A DNA stretch of 39,108 nucleotides from contig NZ_PZJT01000001.1 of assembly GCF_003206135.1 (NCBI RefSeq), forward strand, positions 1-39,108, in the 5' to 3' direction. Shown here piece by piece: positions 24,697 through 33,076 of this stretch (positions within the stretch are counted from its first letter, which is position 1; each line of letters opens with the position of its first letter). The stretch is from Salinicola salarius (GTDB lineage Bacteria > Pseudomonadota > Gammaproteobacteria > Pseudomonadales > Halomonadaceae). Under the pieces are notes generated by a model. The model was given only the letters and a program-made list of their open reading frames with translations. It was not told where the DNA came from and searched no databases. A program made the position numbers and the translations under genes.

Positions 24697-26013
24697 ATGA
24701 GCAGGACCGCCCTTTCTTCATTCAAAGCACCAGCCGATGCTCCATCCAGAACCCCAACCGATGCCGGGGAACACCTGGTGATCATCGGCAATGGCATGGC
24801 CGGACACCGGCTGCTGCAGGCGCTACAGGACCGCCCGACCCGGCCGACTCGCATCACCATGATCGGCGCGGAGGCTTCTCCGGCCTACAACCGGATCCTG
24901 CTGTCGCCGTGGCTGGCCGGCGAGATCGAACGCGACTCCCTCGATACCCGGCTGAGCGAGGAGATGTCCGCCGGCGTCGAGTGGCGGCTGGGCGAGCGCG
25001 TGGTGACGATCGACCGTATCCATCGACTTGTCCATACCGACCTCGGCGACCCGGTTCACTACGACCGTCTCGTCATTGCCACCGGTTCACGTCCCACGCT
25101 GCCGGCCATTCCCGGCATCGAGCTGGGTAACGTCGGCGGCTTTCGCAATCTCGACGATGTCGACTGGCTGATCGCCCGATCGCCGGGCAGCCGGGCGGTG
25201 GTCGTCGGTGGCGGGCTGCTGGGGCTGGAAGCGGCGGAAGGCCTGCGCAAGCGCGGCCTGGCGGTCACGCTTTTGCAGCGCGGCGATCGGCTGATGAACC
25301 GCCAGCTCGATGTCACCGCCGCCACCTGGTTGCGTGACACGCTCGAACGGCGCGGACTGACGATAGAGACCCATGCGAGCCTGGCCGGCTGTGACGCCGA
25401 CGCCCAGGGCAACGTCCAGGCCGTGCGGCTGACCGACGGCCGCCGACTGGCCACCGACTGTGTGGTGATTGCCGCCGGCATCACGCCCAACGCCGAGCTC
25501 GGCCGCCTGGCCCGTCTCGATGTCGGCGCCGGCATCTGCGTCGATGCCAACTTGACCACCCGCGACCCTCGCATTCATGCCATCGGTGAATGCTGCGAAT
25601 TCGATGGCACCACGGTGGGCCTGGTCGAGCCGATCTGGCAGCAGGTCGAGACCCTGGCGGATCTCCTCGGCGGCCAGACGCCGGCACCCTATATCGGCAG
25701 CGTCTGCGCCACGCGGCTGAAAGTCGCCGGCATCTCTCTCTACGCGTTCGGCCCCGTCGAGGCGGAACCCGACGACGACACCCTGACCTACGCCGACCCG
25801 GAAGGAGGCGACTATCGCCGCCTGCTGCTTCGCAACGACCGGCTGATCGGCGCCGTGCTCTACGGCGATACCGGCGATGGTCCGACGCTGTTTCAACTGT
25901 CCAGAGCCGGTGCGGATCTCGGCCACCATCGCGATCTGCTGCTGTTCGGCGCGAGCGATGTCGCGCAACGCCTGACCGAAGACACTCAACACTCACTGGA
26001 GGAAGCGGCATGA
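24697..26013 (+). CDS. nasC: NAD(P)H:FAD oxidoreductase for nitrate reductase, NasC-like
   Basis: A 438-residue pyridine-nucleotide-disulfide oxidoreductase. FAD-binding loop HLVIIGNGMAGHRLL (about 26-40), the DRLVIATGSRPTLP ATG motif, the NAD(P) loop AVVVGGGLLGLEAAEGL and the second FAD motif near 290 (RIHAIGECCEF) are all seen. It resembles the N-terminal flavin half of NirB but lacks the siroheme/[4Fe-4S] part and the BFD cysteines. It probably passes electrons from NAD(P)H to NasA, like Klebsiella NasC (457 residues). GGGGG precedes the ATG. It overlaps nirB as ATGA, so nitrate- and nitrite-reduction components are co-translated. Confidence 0.85.
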   Translation: MSRTALSSFKAPADAPSRTPTDAGEHLVIIGNGMAGHRLLQALQDRPTRPTRITMIGAEASPAYNRILLSPWLAGEIERDSLDTRLSEEMSAGVEWRLGERVVTIDRIHRLVHTDLGDPVHYDRLVIATGSRPTLPAIPGIELGNVGGFRNLDDVDWLIARSPGSRAVVVGGGLLGLEAAEGLRKRGLAVTLLQRGDRLMNRQLDVTAATWLRDTLERRGLTIETHASLAGCDADAQGNVQAVRLTDGRRLATDCVVIAAGITPNAELGRLARLDVGAGICVDANLTTRDPRIHAIGECCEFDGTTVGLVEPIWQQVETLADLLGGQTPAPYIGSVCATRLKVAGISLYAFGPVEAEPDDDTLTYADPEGGDYRRLLLRNDRLIGAVLYGDTGDGPTLFQLSRAGADLGHHRDLLLFGASDVAQRLTEDTQHSLEEAA

Positions 26014-28574
26014 CCTTCGAAGCCGACACCCCGACCCCGTCCCGCAAGCCTCGCCTGATCATGATCGGCAATGGCATGGTCGGCCACTACTGCCTGGAGC
26101 AGCTGGTCGAACGCCAGGCGCATCAGCACTACACCATCACCGTCTTCGGCGAGGAACGCCACCGCGCCTACGATCGCGTGCACCTGTCCGACTATTTCAC
26201 CGGTAGCGATGCCGATGCCCTGGCCCTGGGCGAAGCGGACTTCTGCGCCAGACATGGCATCGACCTTCGCCTGGGAGAAACCGTCAGCGCCATCGACCGT
26301 GAAGCCCGCCTCGTCGTCACCGAACGTGGCAGCCACGCTTACGATCAGTTGATTCTGGCGACCGGCTCCTACCCCTTCGTGCCGCCGATTCCGGGTAACG
26401 ACCGCCCCAACTGCTTCGTCTACCGTACTCTGGACGATCTCGATGCGATCCGCGCCGCGGCCGAAACGGCTTCCAGTGGCGTGGTCGTCGGTGGCGGCCT
26501 GCTGGGGCTGGAGGCCGCCAACGCCCTGCGCGGCCTGAATCTCGATACCGCCGTGGTGGAATTCGCGCCGCGCCTGATGCCCATGCAGGTCGACACCGAA
26601 GGCGGCGATCTGCTGCGCGAAAAGATCGAGCAGCTAGGGGTTCAGGTACTGACGGGCCGGGCCACCCAGCGTATCGAGGACGGCCTGGACCGCCATCACC
26701 GCATGGTCTTCCAGGATGAGAAAGTGTGGGAAACCGACCTGATCGTGTTCTCCGCCGGCATCCGCCCCCAGGATCGGCTGGCTCGGGATTGCGGGCTGGA
26801 GGTCGGCGAGCGCGGCGGCGTCGTGGTGGACGACAACTGCCGGACCAGCGATCCCGACATTCTGGCCATCGGCGAAGTGGCGCTATGGCAGGACAGCATC
26901 TTCGGCCTGGTGGGCCCCGGCTACCAGATGGCCAAGGCCGCCGTCGACACCCTGATCGGGGGCGAACTCACCTTCCAGGGTGCCGACATGAGCACCAAGC
27001 TGAAGCTGCTCGGCGTCGATGTCGGGTCGATCGGCGATGCACATGGCGACCGCACCCCCGGGGCGCGCATGTACCGCTATCTGGACCAGATCAAGCAGGA
27101 ATACCGCAAGCTGGTGGTCTCCAGTGACGGCAAGAAGCTGGTCGGTGCCATGCTGGTCGGCGACAACAGCTACTACGATACCCTGTTGCAGTACTACAGC
27201 AACGGCCTGGAGCTCCCCAAGGACCCGGCCGCGCTGATCCTCCCCAGCACCGAAGGCGCGCCCACGCTGGGTGCCGATGCCCTGCCCGAGACGGCGACCA
27301 TCTGCTCGTGTCACAACGTTTCCAAAGGGGCGGTCTGTCAGGCGGTCGAGGCCGGTTGCACGGATCTCGGCACGCTCAAGGCCGATACCAAGGCCAGCAC
27401 CGGTTGCGGCGGCTGCACGGCACTGCTCAAGCAGGTGTTCGAACACGAGCTGGAAAGCCGTGGCGTCGAAGTCGACCGCAGCCTGTGCGAGCACTTCGCC
27501 TACACCCGCCAGGAGCTCTACGGCCTCATCCGGGTCGAAGGCATCCGAAGCTTCGAGGCGCTCCACGCGCGTCATGGCAAAGGCCGGATGGGCTGCGACA
27601 TCTGCAAGCCGGCCGTCGCCTCGATTCTCGCCTCGTGCTGGAACTCGCCGATCACGAACCCCTCGCTGGTGCCGCTGCAGGACACCAACGATACCTTCAT
27701 GGCCAACATGCAGAAGAACGGCACCTATTCGGTGGTTCCGCGCATTCCCGGTGGCGAGATCACCCCGGACAAGCTGATCGCCATCGGCGCGGTAGCCAAG
27801 AAGTACGATCTCTACACCAAGATTACCGGCGGCCAGCGTATCGATCTGTTCGGCGCCCAGTTGCATGAATTGCCGGACATCTGGAGCGAGCTGATCGCCG
27901 CCGGCTTCGAGACCGGCCACGCCTACGGCAAATCCACCCGCACGGTGAAGTCCTGCGTCGGCAACACCTGGTGCCGCTACGGCGTCCAGGACAGCGTCGC
28001 CATGGCACTGACCATCGAGAATCGCTACAAGGGCCTGCGTTCGCCGCACAAGCTGAAGTTCGCCGTCTCCGGTTGCACGCGGGAATGTGCCGAAGCCCAG
28101 AGCAAGGACGTCGGCGTGATCGCCACCGAGCACGGCTGGAATCTCTACGTCTGCGGCAATGGCGGCATGCGCCCGCGCCATGCGGAGCTGTTCGCCACCG
28201 ATCTCGACGACACCGAGCTGCTGCGCATCATCGACCGGCTGCTGATGTTCTACATCCGCACCGCCGATCGACTTCAGCGCACCTCGGTATGGCGCGAGAA
28301 CCTGGAAGGCGGACTCGACTATCTCAAGGCGGTGATTCTCGAGGACAGCCTGGGGCTGGGTGACGAGCTCGAAGCCCAGATGCAGCACGTGGTCGATCAG
28401 TACGAGTGTGAATGGGCCGGGGCGCTGAAGGATCCGGAAAAGCTCAAGCGCTTCCGCACTTTCGTCAACGACAAGCGCAGCGATCCCGACATCATCGCCG
28501 TCAGCGAGCGCGACCAGCCGAGACCTGCGCGCCCCGAAGAGATTGCCGCACTGGCAGTGGAGGTAACGTCATGA
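26010..28574 (+). CDS. nirB: Assimilatory nitrite reductase [NAD(P)H], large subunit
   Basis: An 854-residue enzyme (E. coli NirB 847) that reduces nitrite to ammonium with six electrons. Order: FAD/NAD(P) oxidoreductase (LIMIGNGMVGHYCLEQL near 16, ATGSYPFVPPIPG, VVVGGGLLGLEAANAL near 160), a BFD-type [2Fe-2S] region with CSCHNV near 431 and TGCGGC near 469, then the sulfite/nitrite reductase core with siroheme-[4Fe-4S] ligands in KSCVGNTWCRYG (about 645-660) and SGCTRECAEAQSKD (about 690). The ATG overlaps the nasC stop, with GGAGGAAG upstream. It depends on siroheme made via CobA. All cluster residues are present. Confidence 0.96.
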   Translation: MTFEADTPTPSRKPRLIMIGNGMVGHYCLEQLVERQAHQHYTITVFGEERHRAYDRVHLSDYFTGSDADALALGEADFCARHGIDLRLGETVSAIDREARLVVTERGSHAYDQLILATGSYPFVPPIPGNDRPNCFVYRTLDDLDAIRAAAETASSGVVVGGGLLGLEAANALRGLNLDTAVVEFAPRLMPMQVDTEGGDLLREKIEQLGVQVLTGRATQRIEDGLDRHHRMVFQDEKVWETDLIVFSAGIRPQDRLARDCGLEVGERGGVVVDDNCRTSDPDILAIGEVALWQDSIFGLVGPGYQMAKAAVDTLIGGELTFQGADMSTKLKLLGVDVGSIGDAHGDRTPGARMYRYLDQIKQEYRKLVVSSDGKKLVGAMLVGDNSYYDTLLQYYSNGLELPKDPAALILPSTEGAPTLGADALPETATICSCHNVSKGAVCQAVEAGCTDLGTLKADTKASTGCGGCTALLKQVFEHELESRGVEVDRSLCEHFAYTRQELYGLIRVEGIRSFEALHARHGKGRMGCDICKPAVASILASCWNSPITNPSLVPLQDTNDTFMANMQKNGTYSVVPRIPGGEITPDKLIAIGAVAKKYDLYTKITGGQRIDLFGAQLHELPDIWSELIAAGFETGHAYGKSTRTVKSCVGNTWCRYGVQDSVAMALTIENRYKGLRSPHKLKFAVSGCTRECAEAQSKDVGVIATEHGWNLYVCGNGGMRPRHAELFATDLDDTELLRIIDRLLMFYIRTADRLQRTSVWRENLEGGLDYLKAVILEDSLGLGDELEAQMQHVVDQYECEWAGALKDPEKLKRFRTFVNDKRSDPDIIAVSERDQPRPARPEEIAALAVEVTS

Positions 28575-29062
28575 GCGAGCTCATCCTGGAAAACGAGGCA
28601 GCACGGTCTGCCTCTTCTTCACGCCCCGTTCGCCTGTGCAACCGGGCGGACCTGGTTGCCGGCTCCGGCATCGTCGCCTGGCATGAAGGGCATCAGATAG
28701 CGCTTTTCTATTTACCTTGTCGGCCCGGAGCCGCTGACGGGCTACCTGGTCGGCCCGGAGCCGCCGGTGAGTCGTTCAACCGGCCCGGAGCCGCCGGTGA
28801 GTCGTTCAACCGGCCCAAAGCCGCCGGTGAGCTTTACGCGGTAGACAACCGCGATCCGTTTTCCGGCGCCAACGTGATCGGCCGCGGCATCGTCGGCGAT
28901 CTCGAGGGCGAGCTGGTGGTCGCCTCGCCTATCTACAAACAGCATTTTCGGCTGACGGATGGCCAGTGTCTCGAGGATGCCACGCGGCGCTTGCGTACCT
29001 GGTCCGTCGGGTGGGACGGCGACGACGTGGTGCTTCACATCCCCGTGGGGGCGGATTCGTGA
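28571..29062 (+). CDS. nirD: Nitrite reductase small subunit with internal repeat insertion
   Basis: A 163-residue NirD-type protein, about 55 residues longer than E. coli NirD (108). The N-terminal strand part (RLCNRADLVAGSGIVAWHEGHQIALFYLP) and the C-terminal Rieske-like fold (LYAVDNRDPFSGANVIGRGI, VASPIYKQHFRLTDGQCLED) are normal. Between them is an insert of four 10-residue units of the type RPGAAGESFN, encoded by a 30-bp tandem repeat. NirD lacks cluster ligands and aids NirB. It overlaps nirB as ATGA. The insert falls at a surface hairpin between strands, so the fold may survive. No frame break is seen. Confidence 0.9.
   Translation: MSELILENEAARSASSSRPVRLCNRADLVAGSGIVAWHEGHQIALFYLPCRPGAADGLPGRPGAAGESFNRPGAAGESFNRPKAAGELYAVDNRDPFSGANVIGRGIVGDLEGELVVASPIYKQHFRLTDGQCLEDATRRLRTWSVGWDGDDVVLHIPVGADS
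28721..28840 (+). repeat. Four-unit 30-bp tandem repeat inside nirD
   Basis: Units are 28721-28750 (diverged), 28751-28780, 28781-28810 and 28811-28840 (partly diverged). The second and third are identical at all 30 positions. The unit length is a multiple of three, so the frame is kept. The outer units match best at their first 10-20 bases. Confidence 0.95.
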
Positions 29063-29097
29063 TGACGTAACTGGAAAACGATGCGCGAAATCAGGAC

Positions 29098-29132
29098 AAA
29101 AAAAGCCCGCGCAAGAGGGGGGATGCGCGGGC
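29098..29132 (-). terminator. Terminator between nirD and the K+ channel gene
   Basis: An 8-bp stem (GCCCGCGC / GCGCGGGC) with, on the minus strand, seven T residues directly after the stem. It therefore terminates the minus-strand ion-channel gene and, by position, may also act weakly for nirD. Confidence 0.8.
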
Positions 29133-29250
29133 GAGGCGGGGTGTTACTAGGAGACGCGACTCGAACGACTGCTAATCGAAGTATCTACATTCGATGGAAA
29201 TTATATTAGCACCCTTATATTTCCCTGGCAATGCAATATCGTCATCGCGC

Positions 29251-30072
29251 TCATCGTTTCGCTTTATCGTCCTCTCGGTCACGATCCTCGTGCTCGCGCG
29301 TCTGGCGTTCGGCCAACTCCCGACGATGATCGCGCAGCTCCTGACGCAGCGATTCGATCTCGACCTGAAGCTCGCTCACCTGCTCGATCATGTGGCGCAT
29401 CATGCGCCGGTTCGCCTTGTGCTGGCGGGATTCCGACTCTTCCTGATCTTCGACGAAAAGCGAGCTCACGTAAGCCGCGAAACTACCGAACAGCCCGACC
29501 CCGCAGACCATCAGCAACACGGCGACGATGCGCCCCAGCGTCGTGATCGGATAGTAATCCCCGTAACCGACCGTGGTGACGGTCACGATCGCCCACCACA
29601 ATGCTTCTTCCGCCGTATTGATAGGGCTGTCCGGGTTGGGCGTTTCCACCATCAATACCGTCATCGCACCGAAGAACACCAGCAGCACGGTCGCTGTCGC
29701 CGCCGACGCCAACACGCCTTCGGCCCGGTTGCGAAACAGCAGTTGCCAGATCAACTCCAGCGACCGCAGCGCCCGGATCACGCGAATGACCTGAACGACA
29801 CGGGCCAGGCGCGCAGCCTGGAACCATCCGGCAGGAATGCACGCCAGCAGATCCAGCCACCCCCAGCGCATGTAGTGCCATTTATTGGGCGCGCGGTAGA
29901 ACCGCTGGCAGAAATCGATGAAGAAGAAAAAGCAGACGATGTAGTCCAGATAGCCGAATAACTGGAGGATATCGGTAGGCAGATCGAGGAAAAGCTCGGC
30001 CAGCATGGCTCCCAGCACGTAGAACGAGAGCGCCAGGATAAAAAACTGAAAAGGGGTGACATGTTCCTTCAT
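29251..30072 (-). CDS. Voltage-gated-type potassium channel
   Basis: A 273-residue six-segment ion channel protein in the cytoplasmic membrane. The selectivity filter TVGYGD (167-172) marks it as K+ selective. A voltage-sensor-like S4 helix carries arginines at 88, 91, 97, 100 and 103. The pore helices surround residues 125-210. The C-terminal 60 residues are highly charged and predicted coiled coil (IEQVSELQVEIESLRQELRD), probably for tetramer assembly; no RCK domain is present. It stands alone with its own terminator. In a halophile it may serve osmotic K+ release or uptake (inference). The ribosome site is weak (GCGGGA). Confidence 0.9.
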   Translation of the reverse strand: MKEHVTPFQFFILALSFYVLGAMLAELFLDLPTDILQLFGYLDYIVCFFFFIDFCQRFYRAPNKWHYMRWGWLDLLACIPAGWFQAARLARVVQVIRVIRALRSLELIWQLLFRNRAEGVLASAATATVLLVFFGAMTVLMVETPNPDSPINTAEEALWWAIVTVTTVGYGDYYPITTLGRIVAVLLMVCGVGLFGSFAAYVSSLFVEDQEESESRQHKANRRMMRHMIEQVSELQVEIESLRQELRDHRRELAERQTREHEDRDREDDKAKR

Positions 30073-30205
30073 GGCAAGTCCCGCTCACCTGTACGCCCCG
30101 ATCCCGCCAGCCCTTTGGCCGCGACAGGATGAACGGCATTATCCGCAAATGGGCCGATGCGACGCGAATCGCCCGCTCAACGCCCGCCGAGTAATACACG
30201 CCCCC

Positions 30206-30239
30206 GAGGCAGCAGCGCACACGAGGCAGCAGCGCACAC
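30206..30239. repeat. Exact 2 x 17-bp tandem repeat
   Basis: Bases 30206-30222 and 30223-30239 are identical adjacent 17-mers in the spacer between the DUF3581 gene and the K+ channel gene, just after the DUF3581 stop. Confidence 0.85.
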
Positions 30240-30252
30240 GAGTCGCGTGCGA

Positions 30253-30969
30253 TCAGGCCGAACAGGGATTGGCCAGTTTCAGCTGGGTGAAATTGGTCAC
30301 GAACGTATCCATCTTTTCCGCGTCGTAGTCCTGGAGACCACTGATGACCAGTTTCTTGGAGCCGATGCCCACGTCACGGCCATGGCAGCTCATGCGGAAT
30401 TCGAGATGAGCCTCTCCACGCTTGCCCTTGACGTCCAGATTGGCGCCCGCGAAGTCCAGATCCAGATCACAGGGGTCGTGATCCTCGAGCGTGAACCCCA
30501 TGCTGTCGTAGATCACCAGCGGGCGCTGGGGATTGAACATGACGCCCTTCTCTTCGAGCAGGGGCTTGAGGTAATGCGGAAAGTTGCGGCCCGAGAAGGC
30601 CACATAGCGACGGGTAAACGTCTCGACAGTGCCCGGGTCATGGATCGTCCAGCCGCTGCGCTTGACGTTCAGATACTGTTTGCCGCTCTGGTCGACGACG
30701 CTGACGGTGCCGGTCTCTTCCTCTTCGACGAAGCTCAACGAGACGCTGTCCCCCACCATTCCACAGAAGTGGAACGTCATCTGCTGAGACAGCCCGTAAC
30801 GGGACAGCACCAGCGCGAACAACAGGTCGCCCGGCACGCAGAAACGCCGCGCACAGGGATCATGGATCGGGTTGTAATCTCCCGCGATCTGACGCGCAAA
30901 CTGACTGGCCTGATCTGCGGTGATACAGATACGGTCCGCGTCGGTAGAATGGAACTCGTCGAGAAACAT
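30253..30969 (-). CDS. DUF3581-family protein with hotdog-like N-terminus
   Basis: A 238-residue protein that I place in DUF3581, a family of unknown function in gammaproteobacteria. The N-terminal stretch FARQIAGDYNPIHD closely resembles the MaoC/hydratase-2 active-site helix (pattern GDxNPIH), so a hotdog fold and an acyl-CoA- or acyl-binding role are possible but unproven. The rest has no motif I recognise. The ATG at 30969 matches the expected start; a GTG at 31032 is in frame but has no better ribosome site. It is divergent from the YchJ-like gene and read toward the K+ channel gene. Confidence 0.75.
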   Translation of the reverse strand: MFLDEFHSTDADRICITADQASQFARQIAGDYNPIHDPCARRFCVPGDLLFALVLSRYGLSQQMTFHFCGMVGDSVSLSFVEEEETGTVSVVDQSGKQYLNVKRSGWTIHDPGTVETFTRRYVAFSGRNFPHYLKPLLEEKGVMFNPQRPLVIYDSMGFTLEDHDPCDLDLDFAGANLDVKGKRGEAHLEFRMSCHGRDVGIGSKKLVISGLQDYDAEKMDTFVTNFTQLKLANPCSA

Positions 30970-31096
30970 AAGTGGTCGACCCACGTATCGAATGACTTGG
31001 CGTTGGGATTCCAGGCGCCGCACTTTTACCACATGTTAGGGCAAATCGCAGCGCACCATTAACATTTAGAGACAAACGATAGCGTAGTTTACCCAA

Positions 31097-31609
<513 letters not shown>

Positions 31610-31771
31610 ACCGATCGCAAGCACGCCGAATCGAGTCACCTTGTGGAATATGCCCCTTCGCCCCGCTACGCTTTTAGCGAATCGACGCGCCGGATACTCA
31701 TCGACACACTAGGCTCGATCTCTGTTGCAGCGTCGAAACGCTTCGATTTCCGGACATGAAAAAGCAGGTGC

Positions 31772-33061
31772 ATGAATATTTCCGATAGCGCCACGAATCT
31801 TATCTCCCGCTTCCAGACCGAACTCGGCCAGTGGCTCCATATCCCGGGTTGGATCGTGCTGCCTGCGCTGATACTGCTGATCGCGGTCATCGTCGACATC
31901 GCCCTGCACTTCGTTCTCAACCGGATGGAGCGACGCCTGCGCAATTCGCCGCGGCGCTGGGACGACCCCATCCTTCACGGACTGCGTCTTCCCTTGCGCT
32001 GGTGGGTCTGGGTCACCGCGCTGATGGTCGGTCTCGGCGTGATCGGCAACCATTTCGAGATCGAGCGGCTGAACATCGTACTGTCCCGGGTCGGGGCATT
32101 GATTACGCTGTTTCTGGTCGCCTGGGGCGGCATCCGGCTTTTCCGACGGCTGGAGCAGCGCCTGGTCTTTCCGCCGGGCAACTGCCATGCCAAGCCGGTC
32201 GATCCCACCTCGGCATCAGCCCTGACCAAGATCGTCGGCGCCATCCTGATCGTCACGCTGATATTGATCGGACTACAGATCCTGGGCGTATCGATGTCGA
32301 GCATTCTGGCCATGGGCGGCTTCGGTGGCCTGGTCATCGGCTTCGCCGCGCGGGATGTCATTGCCAATTTTTTCGGTGGCATGGTGGTCCATCTGGACAA
32401 GCCCTTCGTGGTCGGCGACTGGATCCGCTCGCCCGAGCGCCAGATCGAGGGCATCGTCGAGGATATCGGCTGGCGCCTCACTACCGTCCGAACCTTCGCC
32501 GGGCCACCGCTCTACGTGCCCAACGCCTGGTTCAGCCAGATCTCCGTGGAGACCCCCACCCGGATGGTCAGTCGCCGTCTGTGGGAAACCATCAGCCTCC
32601 GCTACCAGGATATCGGCGCCGTCGAGAACGTCGCCCGGGATATTCGCAACCTGCTGCTGGAGCACGAGGAGATCAATCAGGACGAACTGATCACGGTCAA
32701 CTTCTCCACCTACGGCCAGTACTCGCTGGATATCATCGTCTACGCCTTCACCCACGAGACGGATTGGCAGCGTTTCCACGAGATCAAGCAGGACATCCTG
32801 TTGAAGATCCGTGACATCATCGACTCCCACGGCGCGGAGCTGGCCATTCCGGCATCCCGGGTCTATTTCCCCGAGGGCATTCGCCACCAGGAACCAGAAC
32901 GCGACCACCCTGATGACGAGGAACGAGACGCCACGTCACGCAGCGACCGCGACACTGCCTCGTCGAGGACCGAGCGCCGTTCGTCCGATGACCAACGCCG
33001 CCATTCGAATTCGGGTCCCCGTCAGACGGAAGACCCGCAGGACGACGACGGCGACGCCTGA
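31772..33061 (+). CDS. MscS-family mechanosensitive channel
   Basis: A 429-residue small-conductance mechanosensitive channel. Four or more N-terminal membrane segments (about 25-45, 70-95, 105-125, 150-170) lead into the pore-lining helix and MscS beta domain: GFGGLVIGFAARDVIANFFG near 187-206, then LDKPFVVGDWI, the EDIGWRLTTVRTF loop and the VPNAWFSQ motif. The last 60 residues are a polar Asp/Arg/Ser-rich tail. It is closest in outline to YbdG/YnaI-type channels. It would release solutes on hypo-osmotic shock, fitting a halophile. It stands alone, ending 15 bases before the convergent MocR gene. Confidence 0.9.
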   Translation: MNISDSATNLISRFQTELGQWLHIPGWIVLPALILLIAVIVDIALHFVLNRMERRLRNSPRRWDDPILHGLRLPLRWWVWVTALMVGLGVIGNHFEIERLNIVLSRVGALITLFLVAWGGIRLFRRLEQRLVFPPGNCHAKPVDPTSASALTKIVGAILIVTLILIGLQILGVSMSSILAMGGFGGLVIGFAARDVIANFFGGMVVHLDKPFVVGDWIRSPERQIEGIVEDIGWRLTTVRTFAGPPLYVPNAWFSQISVETPTRMVSRRLWETISLRYQDIGAVENVARDIRNLLLEHEEINQDELITVNFSTYGQYSLDIIVYAFTHETDWQRFHEIKQDILLKIRDIIDSHGAELAIPASRVYFPEGIRHQEPERDHPDDEERDATSRSDRDTASSRTERRSSDDQRRHSNSGPRQTEDPQDDDGDA

Positions 33062-33076
33062 ATCGGCCGCCCGCGC

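Noticed and set aside
28721..28840. CRISPR-like array
   Set aside because: The 30-bp units are directly adjacent with no spacers and are translated inside nirD.
28571..29062. nirD as a pseudogene because of the repeat insertion
   Set aside because: The frame is intact, both halves of the domain are complete and the start is coupled to nirB. The insert is a multiple of three throughout.
16109..29062. Nitrate genes as a respiratory (Nar/Nap) or denitrification cluster
   Set aside because: There is no narGHJI, napAB, nirS or nirK. NasA with a BFD-like domain, NirBD, siroheme synthesis and NasR indicate assimilation.
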